Below the pieces are notes generated by a model. It made no database searches, was not told the origin of the DNA, and saw nothing but the letters and a program-made list of their open reading frames with translations. Positions 1-6,807 of a stretch of DNA of 9,611 nucleotides are shown in pieces. The position numbers and the translations under genes were made by a program. The stretch is from positions 1 through 9,611 of the forward strand of contig JAHFTG010000071.1 of the NCBI GenBank assembly GCA_023269455.1. The letters run 5' to 3'. Each line of letters begins with the position of its first letter. Within the stretch, counting starts at the first letter, position 1. The DNA comes from Opitutaceae bacterium. Lineage in GTDB: Bacteria; Verrucomicrobiota; Verrucomicrobiia; Opitutales; Opitutaceae.

Positions 1-1
1 A

Positions 2-1513
2 GGTGAAGCCGCCACCACCTACGCCTCCGCCGACGGCAAAAGCGCTGTCCGCGTCAATGCCGCCGCCTTCCGCACCGACGGCACCGACCTCCTGCAAACC
101 CCCGGCCCCATCGACCGCCCCGCCGACCTCGATTATCAACGCGCCCAGGCCACCTTCCTGAAACAACTCAACGCCACCACCACGCTCACCGTGGACACCC
201 GCGCCTACGCCGAAGATCGCGGCAACGGCACCCCGCTCCAGCGCAACGCCTCCCACGAAGCCTTCCTCTCCGCCAAGCTCGACGGCGCGCCCGCTAACGA
301 CGATCTCGGCGTGACCACATGGTCCGCCACGCTCTACGGCCAGCAGCAGTCGTTCTCCTCCTTCTTCAGCTCCGTCAACCTCGCCCGCACCGCCGAGACG
401 CCCGCCAACAACCAATACGACGTCCCCGCCAGCGCCGCCGGAGGCGCCTTCACCGCCACGTGGGCGCACAACCCCGACGCCACCACCACCGCCGGAGCCG
501 ACGCCCGCTGGGTCACCGGCGAAACCCGCGAAGATTACGCCTGGGACACGCCCACCAGCCAGTTCACCCGCCGCCGCTATGCCGGCGGCGACCAGACGTT
601 TCTCGGCGCCTTCATCACCCACGAACGCGTGCTCATCCCCGATTGGCGCGGCTCGCTCGGCACCCGCCTTGATTACTGGCAAAACACCGGCGGCCACCGC
701 CACGAATTCGCCCCCGCCACCGGCGGCGTCACCCGAGACGACCACTACGCCGACGAAGACGGCTACGCCTTCAGCCCCAACGCCGGCCTCGTCTGGCAGG
801 CCGCCCCCGCCGTCCGCGCCCGCACCTCCGTCTACGAAGCCTTCCGCGTCCCCACCCTCAACGAATACTACCGCCCCTTCCGCGTCGGCGCTGTCACCAC
901 CGATGCCAACCCCGACCTGAAACCCGAAAAACTCACCGGCGGCGAACTAGGCGTGGATTTGGGCAACCCTCACGCCGGCCTCACGTTCACCGCCTTCGCC
1001 AACGCCATCCGCGACGCCGTCACCAACGTCACCCTCACGCCGACCACCCGCCAGCGCCAGAACCTCGACCTCGTCCGCGTGCTCGGACTCGAAGCCGGCG
1101 CCCACTGGCAAGCACTCCCCACACTCCGCCTCGAAGCCGATTATCTCCTCAGCGACGCCCGCGTGATCGAGGGCGGCGGCACCGCAACCGCCCTCGACGG
1201 CAAATTCCTCGCCCAAGTCCCCCGCCACACCCTCACCACCGGCCTACGTTGGAGCGCGCCCGCCGCGATTCAGTTCACCGCCAACCTCCGCTGGGCCAGC
1301 GCCCAGTATGACGACGATGCGAACACCCTCCGCCTCGCCCCCGCGACCACGGTTGATCTGGGTGTCTCGCGCAAATTCGCCCACGGCTGGGAAGTCTTCG
1401 CCGCGCTGGACAACGTCTTCGACGCCACCGTCGAAACCGGCCTCCCCTCCCCCGGCGTCGTCAACATCGCCCCCCCGCGCACAATCCGAGGCGGCGTGCG
1501 GTGGACGTGGTAA
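2..1513 (+). CDS. TonB-dependent outer-membrane receptor, C-terminal part (5' end outside window)
   Basis: This is the C-terminal ~503 residues of a beta-barrel receptor; the reading frame is open from base 2, so the plug domain and signal peptide lie upstream of the window. The frame alternates short polar and aromatic stretches typical of transmembrane beta strands. A diagnostic family block begins near base 827 (AFRVPTLNEYYRPF) and continues at 908 with NPDLKPEK, matching the 'fraPtlnELy...NPdLkPE' signature of BtuB/FepA-like receptors. The end has the usual late-strand motif (LDNVFDA) and finishes in aromatic residues (RWTW) before TAA, as expected for Bam-dependent insertion. Such receptors import chelated metals, cobalamin or glycans across the outer membrane using TonB-ExbBD energy. 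The substrate cannot be told from this part. Codon use is extremely C-rich, unlike the following gene. Family call is firm; substrate unknown. Confidence 0.9.
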   Translation, partial: GEAATTYASADGKSAVRVNAAAFRTDGTDLLQTPGPIDRPADLDYQRAQATFLKQLNATTTLTVDTRAYAEDRGNGTPLQRNASHEAFLSAKLDGAPANDDLGVTTWSATLYGQQQSFSSFFSSVNLARTAETPANNQYDVPASAAGGAFTATWAHNPDATTTAGADARWVTGETREDYAWDTPTSQFTRRRYAGGDQTFLGAFITHERVLIPDWRGSLGTRLDYWQNTGGHRHEFAPATGGVTRDDHYADEDGYAFSPNAGLVWQAAPAVRARTSVYEAFRVPTLNEYYRPFRVGAVTTDANPDLKPEKLTGGELGVDLGNPHAGLTFTAFANAIRDAVTNVTLTPTTRQRQNLDLVRVLGLEAGAHWQALPTLRLEADYLLSDARVIEGGGTATALDGKFLAQVPRHTLTTGLRWSAPAAIQFTANLRWASAQYDDDANTLRLAPATTVDLGVSRKFAHGWEVFAALDNVFDATVETGLPSPGVVNIAPPRTIRGGVRWTW

Positions 1514-1554
1514 ATTATATCTATCTGCTTAATAATGCGATGAGGATAAAATTA

Positions 1555-1582
1555 AACTAAGATCAGCAATCTAATCTTAGTT
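1555..1582. repeat. 9-bp inverted repeat in the AT-rich spacer
   Basis: The arms AACTAAGAT (1555-1563) and ATCTTAGTT (1574-1582) are perfectly complementary and separated by 10 bases. The element sits 42 bp after the receptor stop codon and 33 bp before the ATPase start. No T-run directly follows the right arm (TGATTTAAG), so it is a poor intrinsic terminator. It could still end receptor transcription as a weak hairpin or serve as a protein-binding site for the ATPase gene. The symmetry is directly seen; the role is a guess. Confidence 0.5.
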
Positions 1583-1596
1583 GATTTAAGCCTGGT

Positions 1597-1602
1597 TATA
1601 CT
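1597..1602 (+). promoter_or_regulatory. possible -10 element (TATACT) for the ATPase gene
   Basis: TATACT matches the sigma-70 -10 consensus at five of six positions and stands in the only AT-rich spacer of the window. There is no good -35 at 16-18 bp (ATCTTA at the 17-bp position). TTGATT at 1581-1586 is only 10 bp away, too close to pair with it. If used, transcription would begin around 1608-1610, giving an almost leaderless mRNA for the start at 1615, which fits the absence of a Shine-Dalgarno sequence there. Confidence 0.3.
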
Positions 1603-1609
1603 TTTACTG

Positions 1610-1621
1610 GTAACATGTTAC
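1610..1621. promoter_or_regulatory. 12-bp perfect palindrome over the ATPase start codon (possible operator)
   Basis: GTAACATGTTAC at 1610-1621 is a perfect palindrome with the ATG (1615-1617) at its centre. The half-site GTTAC recurs at 1627-1631, and CTGGT precedes it twice (1592 and 1607). Placed just downstream of the possible -10 box, it would suit a repressor site. A perfect palindrome built around ATG can also arise by chance, since the central CATG is itself palindromic. Confidence 0.3.
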
Positions 1622-3099
1622 TAAGTGTTACAGATGAAGAAATCGTCGAGCGGATGCGATTCGATAATCCTTGGTGGGTTGCCGGAGGAAGCGTGGATAA
1701 GTTTCTCCGCGATATGCCTCGCAGAGATTATTTTCCCCCGTTCTCAGATCTCGTTACACAACGCCAAATCCGCCGAGCAGTCATTTTGCTCGGTCCTCGA
1801 CGGGTAGGAAAAACTGTTTTGGTTTATCAGTCCATCGACCAACTTATCGCGCAAGGACACAAGCCAGAGCGCTTATTGTATCTTTCACTCGAAACGCCCC
1901 TTTATTCAGGTCTCCCATTGGAGAAATTGCTACGCATGTTCATGTCTGCCTGTCAGCATGGAACCGATACTCCACTGACAGTGTTTTTCGATGAGATACA
2001 ATACCTCCGAGACTGGGAGGTTCATTTGAAGTCTCTTGTCGATTCATATCCCAGCATCAAATTTGTGGCTACCGGGTCTGCGGCAGCCGCCCTTCGCTTA
2101 AAAAGTCGTGAATCCGGGGCTGGGCGCTTCACGGATTTTCTCCTTCCGCCACTGACCTTCTGCGAATACCTGAGATTCACGGGTATCGAACCATCTGTAA
2201 TCATCGAAAGTGACACGGAGGAAGAGTATGCAACAAAAGACATCAACCAGCTTAATATCGCATTCGTCGAATATCTGAATTATGGAGGCTACCCCGAAGC
2301 CGTTTTTGACAAAAATATTCGTGCCGACAGTGCCCGTTATATCAAAAGCGATATCATCGACAAAGTTTTGCTGAGGGATTTGCCGAGCCTTTACGGTATT
2401 CAGGACATCCAAGAATTAAACCGTCTGTTTCTTACTCTCGCCTACAACACAGGCAACGAGGTCGCCCTTGAGGGACTTTCCAGAAACTCTGGCGTAGCTA
2501 AAAATACCATAAAGCGGTATGTTGAATACCTTGAGGCCGCATTCCTGATTCGGCGGGTATATCGTGTCGACCAAAGTGCCCGACGGTTTGAACGCGAAAA
2601 CTCCTTTAAGGTGTATCTTACCAATCCAACCATGCGGACCGCACTCTTTGGTCCTATCAAAGACACCGACACCAACATGGGCGCACTCACGGAAACAGCC
2701 GTTTTCAGTCAATGGTTTCACAGTCCGGACAGCACAAACAGACTTCATTATGCACGCTGGAAAACAGGAGAAATAGACATCGTTCATTGCGATCCAGCCC
2801 TTCAAAAACCCGATTGGATCGTCGAGGTAAAATGGAGTGATCGGCCCGTATCGGATGAAAGCCTGCGCGCAAACTCCGTAGCTTTTGCAAAACGCCACCC
2901 TTTAAAGGAAGCTCCTTTGATCACAACCAAAACATACAACGGAAAGATGACCCAGGATGGCATCACCATCATTTTCACTCCGAGCAGCCTATACAGTTAT
3001 ATCCTCGGTAAAAATACGGTCGCCGCGGCCGGGCGAAAGTCGTCGGGCGTTGAAGAAGAAAAACCCAATCAACTGAACCTCGACATCACGACAAACTAA
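1615..3099 (+). CDS. AAA-family ATPase with C-terminal DUF4143 (nuclease-like) domain
   Basis: This 494-residue protein has the layout of the AAA_14/DUF4143 family. An N-terminal segment with NPWW (18-21) precedes Walker A GPRRVGKT (60-67), Walker B LTVFFDE (121-127), sensor-1 region ATGS (152-155) and a candidate arginine finger at R171. A predicted winged-helix stretch follows at about 283-312 (LEGLSRNSGVAKNTIKRY). The C-terminal domain keeps a PD-(D/E)xK-like set: E360, D388 in GEIDIV, and E404-x-K406 in VEVKW. Members are common, patchily distributed and functionally undefined; DNA-related or mobile-element roles are often suspected. The start at 1615 keeps the helix before NPWW; ATG 1654 is the alternative. 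GC is far lower than in neighbours, with an unusual TTA/ATA/AAA-containing codon mix, suggesting horizontal acquisition. It stands alone, with no toxin, antitoxin or methylase beside it. The tail from about residue 467 looks unstructured. Confidence 0.88.
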   Translation: MLLSVTDEEIVERMRFDNPWWVAGGSVDKFLRDMPRRDYFPPFSDLVTQRQIRRAVILLGPRRVGKTVLVYQSIDQLIAQGHKPERLLYLSLETPLYSGLPLEKLLRMFMSACQHGTDTPLTVFFDEIQYLRDWEVHLKSLVDSYPSIKFVATGSAAAALRLKSRESGAGRFTDFLLPPLTFCEYLRFTGIEPSVIIESDTEEEYATKDINQLNIAFVEYLNYGGYPEAVFDKNIRADSARYIKSDIIDKVLLRDLPSLYGIQDIQELNRLFLTLAYNTGNEVALEGLSRNSGVAKNTIKRYVEYLEAAFLIRRVYRVDQSARRFERENSFKVYLTNPTMRTALFGPIKDTDTNMGALTETAVFSQWFHSPDSTNRLHYARWKTGEIDIVHCDPALQKPDWIVEVKWSDRPVSDESLRANSVAFAKRHPLKEAPLITTKTYNGKMTQDGITIIFTPSSLYSYILGKNTVAAAGRKSSGVEEEKPNQLNLDITTN

Positions 3100-3116
3100 G
3101 CTCCGTCTCTCTTCTC

Positions 3117-3425
3117 ATGTATGACTTTCCCCTCACCGGCGCGCAGAAAACCTTTCTCCGCAGCCTCGGCCAGACGATGGAGCCCTCCCTCAAGGTAGGC
3201 AAAGGCGGCCTCACCGACGAATTTTTCAAAGAGCTTCAAAACCACCTCAACGCCCGCGAGCTGGTGAAACTCCGCTTCCTCGGTGCCGACCGCCAGACGC
3301 GCTCCGAGCTCATCGCCCACATCGCCGATCAAGGCCGTTGCGTCCTCGCCGGCGCTGTCGGCATGACCGCGCTTTTCTACCGCCAAAACCCCGATCCCGC
3401 CCGCCGCATCATCGACCTGGGCTGA
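3117..3425 (+). CDS. yhbY: YhbY-family CRM-domain RNA-binding protein
   Basis: The 102-residue protein is the single CRM (CRS1-YhbY) domain and little else, matching the ~97-residue length of E. coli YhbY. The N-terminal LTGAQKTFLRSLGQ is followed by the RNA-contacting GxxG loop in KVGKGGLT (26-33), the helix with RELVKLRF (47-54) and the closing strand segment VGMTALFYRQ (81-90). YhbY associates with pre-50S ribosomal particles and is thought to help large-subunit assembly. It starts 17 bp after the ATPase stop codon with no Shine-Dalgarno sequence, and is followed 73 bp later on the same strand by rsgA, another ribosome-assembly factor. Its base composition returns to the high-GC norm of the window, marking the right edge of the AT-richer segment. 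Family call is firm; the assembly role comes from homologues. Confidence 0.93.
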   Translation: MYDFPLTGAQKTFLRSLGQTMEPSLKVGKGGLTDEFFKELQNHLNARELVKLRFLGADRQTRSELIAHIADQGRCVLAGAVGMTALFYRQNPDPARRIIDLG

Positions 3426-3498
3426 ATGACCGGAGGGAAGTCGTCTTAGAAAGGTTTCCCGTGTTGATCCCGCGCCGCCAGACCGTTTCACGCCGGCC

Positions 3499-4587
3499 AT
3501 GACCCTCGCCGAACTCGGGTGGACCGACACCCTCGCCCAAGCCTTCGCCCCGCACACTGCTCCGGGCGTGGAACCCGCCCGCGTCGTCGTCGAGCTGCGC
3601 CGCCACTATTACGCCGTGCAGACCGCCACCGGCGAATTCCTCGGCGAACTCACCGGCAAATTCCACCACGCCGCCGACCGCGAGGCGCAGGCCTATCCCG
3701 CCGTCGGCGACTGGGTCGTCGTGCAGCCTTCCTCCGATGGGCGCCATGCGCAAATCCACGCGCTCCTTCCGCGCCGCACGCGTTTCTCGCGCCAGGCCGC
3801 CGGCGAAGCGCAGGTCGAGCAGATCGTCGCCGCCAACATCGACACCGTCTTCCTCGTGAGCGGCCTCGATGCCAACTACAACCCCAAGCGCATCCAACGC
3901 TTCTTCGTCGCCGCGCGCGACAGCGGCGCGCAGCCCGTCATCATCCTCAACAAGTCCGACCTCTGCCCCGATCCCGAAGTCGTGCGCAAGGAAATCGAGC
4001 TCCTCGTCCCCGGCGTGCCCGTCCTCATCACCAGCACCCACACGCGCAAAGGCCTGAAATCCCTCGCCGAAACCTACGCGCTACCCGGCCGCACCCTCGC
4101 CTTCGTCGGCTCCTCCGGCGCCGGCAAATCCACGATCATCAACCGCCTCCTCAAGGACTCCGAGGCGATGCCCACCGGCGAAGTCCGCGAGAAAGACGGC
4201 AAAGGCCGCCACACGACCACGCGCCGCGAACTCATGGCCACGCCCACCGGCGCGCTCGTGATCGACACGCCCGGCATGCGCGAATTCCAGCTCTGGGATT
4301 CCAAGGAGGCCGTCGAGGATGCCTATCCCGATGTCGTCGGCATCGCGCTCCGCTGCCGCTTCACCAACTGCCACCACAACGCCGAGCCCGGCTGCGCCAT
4401 CCGCGTCGCCCTCGCATCCGGCGAGCTCCCCGCCGCGCGCCTCGAAAGTTACCGCAAGCTCAAGGCCGAGCAGGTCGCCAAAACCCCCAAGCAGCGCAAA
4501 CCCAGCGCACACGCCAGCAGCCCCGGCTGGCGCAATAAATCCGCCGGCGCCCAACCTTTCCGCCACCGCCAACATCGCGAGGATTGA
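3499..4587 (+). CDS. rsgA: Ribosome small subunit-dependent GTPase A
   Basis: RsgA (YjeQ) is a circularly permuted GTPase that binds the maturing 30S subunit, checks the decoding centre and releases assembly factors such as RbfA. The 362-residue sequence shows the three expected parts. An N-terminal OB fold contains PAVGDWVVV (67-75). The GTPase core is in permuted order: G4 NKSD (151-154), G1 GSSGAGKS (204-211), G2 threonines in GRHTTT (236-241) and G3 DTPGM (256-260). The C-terminal zinc knuckle is C286-x4-C291-x-H293-x5-C299 in CRFTNCHHNAEPGC. A basic, low-complexity tail of about 40 residues (K/R/H/A/P-rich) extends past the usual end. The ATG at 3499 is chosen because MTLAELGW is a common N-terminus in this subfamily; no clear Shine-Dalgarno precedes it. 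All catalytic elements are present, so it should be active. Confidence 0.97.
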   Translation: MTLAELGWTDTLAQAFAPHTAPGVEPARVVVELRRHYYAVQTATGEFLGELTGKFHHAADREAQAYPAVGDWVVVQPSSDGRHAQIHALLPRRTRFSRQAAGEAQVEQIVAANIDTVFLVSGLDANYNPKRIQRFFVAARDSGAQPVIILNKSDLCPDPEVVRKEIELLVPGVPVLITSTHTRKGLKSLAETYALPGRTLAFVGSSGAGKSTIINRLLKDSEAMPTGEVREKDGKGRHTTTRRELMATPTGALVIDTPGMREFQLWDSKEAVEDAYPDVVGIALRCRFTNCHHNAEPGCAIRVALASGELPAARLESYRKLKAEQVAKTPKQRKPSAHASSPGWRNKSAGAQPFRHRQHRED

Positions 4588-4640
4588 AGTCCGGCGAAGA
4601 GCACGGCGACCGGGACTGCCGGGCTGTAAGGTGAAGTCCG
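4585..4640 (+). repeat. Direct repeat TGAAGTCCG, first copy overlapping the rsgA stop
   Basis: Two identical 9-base copies lie at 4585-4593 and 4632-4640; the first includes the rsgA stop codon TGA. AGTCC of the second copy (4635-4639) can also pair with GGACT at 4613-4617, giving a weak 5-bp stem with a 17-base loop. The repeat could reflect a small local duplication with the sequence between diverging; no function is evident. Confidence 0.4.
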
Positions 4641-4644
4641 ATAC

Positions 4645-4662
4645 GGCGCCTTTTTATTTTTT
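4645..4662 (+). terminator. GC palindrome plus T-rich tract, possible weak terminator for rsgA
   Basis: GGCGCC (4645-4650) runs straight into five T's, an A and six T's (4651-4662), the only long T-rich stretch in this GC-rich region, 58-75 bases after the rsgA stop. The palindrome alone is too short to fold into a normal terminator hairpin. The nearest longer stem (GGACT/AGTCC, 4613-4639) ends 11 bases before the T's. It is therefore a terminator candidate by position and T-tract only. Confidence 0.3.
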
Positions 4663-4681
4663 GCGTTATCCCTTCCACAAT

Positions 4682-4691
4682 CAATCGATTG
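4682..4691. promoter_or_regulatory. 10-bp palindrome CAATCGATTG upstream of the lipoprotein gene
   Basis: CAATCGATTG is a perfect 10-bp palindrome in the AT-rich half of the 162-bp rsgA-lipoprotein spacer, 58 bp before the lipoprotein start. It could be a transcription-factor site, but no convincing -35/-10 pair is seen next to it. The rest of the spacer holds no open frame or RNA-like structure that I can support. Confidence 0.2.
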
Positions 4692-4749
4692 CCCAATCCC
4701 CGGTTCACGGGAGGAAACCAGCCGCACGCCGAGGCGTCTGTGCTGTTCC

Positions 4750-5154
4750 ATGAAACCTCCCTTGTCCCGTATTTCGTTTTGGCCGGCCGTGGGCGCAGTG
4801 TGCGTCGGCTCCGCCCTTCTTTCCGGCTGCGTGGTCGATGAACGTCCGCGCCACCACTATTATGCCCCTCCGCCTCCTCCTGTCGTGGAAGTCCAGCCAG
4901 CGCTTCCTCCTCCCGGCGAAGTCATCGTGGTGTCTCCGCCACCTCCTCCCGCGCCCCGCGTCGAGGTTATCACGGTGCGCCCGTCGCATCGGCACATCTG
5001 GCTCGCGGGCCACTGGCGTTACTACGGCGGCCGCTACGTGTGGGTCGCAGGGCATTGGGAACTGCCGCCCCATCCCCACGCGGTCTATGTGAACCCGCAC
5101 TGGGAAGTGCGCGGCGGCGGCCAGGTCTTCATCGAAGGCTTCTGGCGGCCCTGA
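4750..5154 (+). CDS. Proline-rich YXWXGXW-repeat lipoprotein
   Basis: This 134-residue protein is probably a lipid-anchored envelope protein. A basic-hydrophobic signal peptide ends in the lipobox LSGC, with Cys27 as the acylation site; the following residues (VVDE) suggest outer-membrane sorting under the E. coli rule. Residues 38-70 contain two poly-proline blocks (PPPPP) that may act as an extended spacer. The C-terminal half carries tryptophan motifs of the YXWXGXW repeat family: HIWLAGHW, YVWVAGHW and the weaker VFIEGFW just before the end, separated by Gly/Tyr and His/Pro-rich turns. Such small proteins are frequent in Verrucomicrobiota, Planctomycetes and Proteobacteria; no function is established. 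Histidine-rich stretches (RHHYY, PHPH) might bind metal, which is speculation. It is monocistronic by position and converges with the dehydrogenase gene 23 bp downstream. Confidence 0.85.
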   Translation: MKPPLSRISFWPAVGAVCVGSALLSGCVVDERPRHHYYAPPPPPVVEVQPALPPPGEVIVVSPPPPPAPRVEVITVRPSHRHIWLAGHWRYYGGRYVWVAGHWELPPHPHAVYVNPHWEVRGGGQVFIEGFWRP

Positions 5155-5177
5155 AAATCAGCTCGCACAATACCGCC

Positions 5178-6158
5178 TCACACCACGCGGTCGCTCATCC
5201 CTTCGCCGCCTTTCTCGAAGGCGGCGAGGTTTGCCAGAAAATGCCTCACCAGCGCCACGTCCTGATCGCTGCGTCCGCCTGCCGTATGCGGCGTGATGAA
5301 ACAGTTGGGCGCCGTCCATAACGGATTCGACGGCGGCAGCGGCTCCTCCGCAAACACGTCGAGGTAAGCCGCACCCAGCCGCCCGCTTTCGAGCGCCTGC
5401 ACCAGTGCGCGTTCGTCCACCGTCGTGCCGCGTCCGATGTTATAAAACTTCGCGCCGGGCTTGCAGGCCGCCAGACGGCGCGCGTTGACGTAGTTGCGCG
5501 ACGCTTCGTTGTCGGGAAGCAGATTCACGATGTGATCGGTCTCGGCCAGCACCGCCGTCACGCGATCCTCGGCGATGATATGGACGCCACGCTCGCTGTG
5601 GGCCTTGCGCCGCACCGCGTAGAGTTTCACGCCGAAGGGCGCGAGCAGCTCGGTCAGCCTCCGCGCAATCGCGCCGTAGCCGAGCAGCAGCACCGTCTGG
5701 CCGTTGAGCAACACGGAGGCCGCCCGCCGCTCGGAAAACTGCCACCGCCGCTCGCCGAGTTGCTCCGCATGCGAGGCGAGCAACTGCCGGCCCAGCGAGA
5801 GCATCATCGCCAGCACATGCTGCGCGCACGGCTCGGAAAAAACCGAGGAGCTGTTCGTAAAAAACGACCCGCGTGCCCGAAAGCCTTCCATGAATTCGGG
5901 CGTCTCGTAGCGCGTATAACCGGCGCTGGTGATGGCCACCCACTTGATGGATTTTGCGCGGAGGCACTCGCCCGCGTCAGGCTGGCCGAAAACGATATCC
6001 GCCGTCTTGAGTGCCGGATCGACGGCCCCTGCGCCCAGCACCGAGGTCGCCGCTTGCTTGGAAAACTCCAGCGTATGCCCGGCAGTTTTAATCCCTTCGA
6101 CAAGCAACTGTCGGGCGGGCTCCGAGAAGGCGGCGTTGCAGAGGATCGAAAGCTTCAT
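5178..6158 (-). CDS. D-isomer-specific 2-hydroxyacid dehydrogenase, NAD-binding
   Basis: This 326-residue cytosolic oxidoreductase should interconvert a 2-oxoacid and a D-2-hydroxyacid using NAD(P)H. The Rossmann nucleotide motif is LLLGYGAIARRL (157-168), with alanine at the third glycine position. The catalytic triad is in place: R243 in NIGRGTTVDE, E272 in DVFAEEPLP and H291 in TPHTAGG. The N-terminal catalytic half contains the substrate-binding loop region SAGYTRYE (78-85). Length is typical of short members of the family (phosphoglycerate, glyoxylate/hydroxypyruvate and related dehydrogenases), but the substrate cannot be read from sequence. There is no ACT domain, which argues against long-type SerA. 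It starts 15 bp after the apt stop codon on the same strand, so the two are probably cotranscribed, with no Shine-Dalgarno sequence in the gap. No signal peptide. Confidence 0.93.
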   Translation of the reverse strand: MKLSILCNAAFSEPARQLLVEGIKTAGHTLEFSKQAATSVLGAGAVDPALKTADIVFGQPDAGECLRAKSIKWVAITSAGYTRYETPEFMEGFRARGSFFTNSSSVFSEPCAQHVLAMMLSLGRQLLASHAEQLGERRWQFSERRAASVLLNGQTVLLLGYGAIARRLTELLAPFGVKLYAVRRKAHSERGVHIIAEDRVTAVLAETDHIVNLLPDNEASRNYVNARRLAACKPGAKFYNIGRGTTVDERALVQALESGRLGAAYLDVFAEEPLPPSNPLWTAPNCFITPHTAGGRSDQDVALVRHFLANLAAFEKGGEGMSDRVV

Positions 6159-6173
6159 GGAAAACGCGTCTGC

Positions 6174-6725
6174 TCACTCCGTCTCGTTGAACTCGCAAAG
6201 CGCGTGGACGCTAAGGCCCGCCTCGCGGAGTTTTTTGGAGCCACCCAGTTCGGGCAGATCAATGATCGCCGCCACGCCCACGACCTCGGCCCCCAGCGTG
6301 CGAATGAGTTTCGTCGCCGCGAGCACGGTGCCGCCGGTGGCGATGAGATCATCGACGATCAGCACGCGGTCGCCGGGTTTGCACGCGTCGGCGTGGATCT
6401 CGATGGTGGCGCTGCCGTATTCGAGATCGTAATCGGCGGAGACGGTGCGGAAGGGCAGCTTCCCTTTCTTGCGCACGAGCATGAACGGCTGGTGAATCTG
6501 ATAGGCGAGCGCGCCGCCGATGATGAACCCGCGCGCATCCACCGCCGCGATGAGGTTGATGTCGTGCCGGCGGCAATCGAGGGAGAACGCCTCGACCATG
6601 ACACGAAACGCCTCGGGATCGTGAAACAGCGTCGTCACATCGCGGAAGTTGATGCCCGGCTTCGGCCAGTCTCTCACGGTGCGGATCTTCGATTTCAGAT
6701 AGGCGGCTTGATCGGCAGTGCTCAT
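6174..6725 (-). CDS. apt: Adenine phosphoribosyltransferase
   Basis: Apt makes AMP from adenine and PRPP (purine salvage) in the cytoplasm. The PRPP-binding signature VLIVDDLIATGGT lies at 121-133, the upstream AVDARGFIIGG at 61-71, the flexible-loop region with RKKGKLP at 85-91 and the catalytic-loop EYGSATIEIH at 102-111. The N-terminal IRTVRDWPKPGINFRD (14-29) is characteristic of the family. The frame is open upstream to an ATG at 6845, but that would add 40 arginine-rich residues not found in Apt and would overlap the divergent transporter gene; the ATG at 6725 gives 183 residues, close to the usual 170-185. The gene diverges from the MFS gene, with 82 bp between starts, and probably leads a two-gene transcript with the dehydrogenase. 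All key residues are present. Confidence 0.96.
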   Translation of the reverse strand: MSTADQAAYLKSKIRTVRDWPKPGINFRDVTTLFHDPEAFRVMVEAFSLDCRRHDINLIAAVDARGFIIGGALAYQIHQPFMLVRKKGKLPFRTVSADYDLEYGSATIEIHADACKPGDRVLIVDDLIATGGTVLAATKLIRTLGAEVVGVAAIIDLPELGGSKKLREAGLSVHALCEFNETE

Positions 6726-6807
6726 ACGAGCGGGAATGTCGCCGCGCCGCACGCGGTATCGCAAGCCCAAGGTTGCGCCCCGCCGTCGCAGGTGTTGCGT
6801 TGGCGCG

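Noticed and set aside
1581..1602. TTGATT and TATACT as a complete sigma-70 promoter
   Set aside because: Their spacing is 10 bp rather than 16-18 bp, so they cannot be used as a pair; only the -10-like box is kept, at low confidence.
1514..3116. The ATPase gene as part of a transposon with terminal repeats or target-site duplication
   Set aside because: I compared the sequence just after 1513 with that around 3100-3116 and saw no matching direct or inverted repeats, and no transposase or integrase is present.
3435..3460. GGGAA/TTCCC hairpin between yhbY and rsgA
   Set aside because: Only 5 bp with a 16-base loop and no T-run; too weak to call a terminator.
3519..4538. A 339-codon open frame on the plus strand inside rsgA
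   Set aside because: It is rsgA read in another frame, extremely arginine/proline-rich with no recognisable domain; RsgA has every catalytic motif in its own frame.
4081..4575. A 164-codon minus-strand open frame opposite the 3' half of rsgA, rich in Gly/Ala
   Set aside because: Composition is that of an antisense shadow of C-rich codons and no motif is recognisable.
6718..6807. Earlier starts (6718, 6736) for the MFS gene
   Set aside because: They add an arginine/proline-rich segment before helix 1; the start at 6718 overlaps the apt start codon. The ATG at 6808 gives a normal N-terminus.
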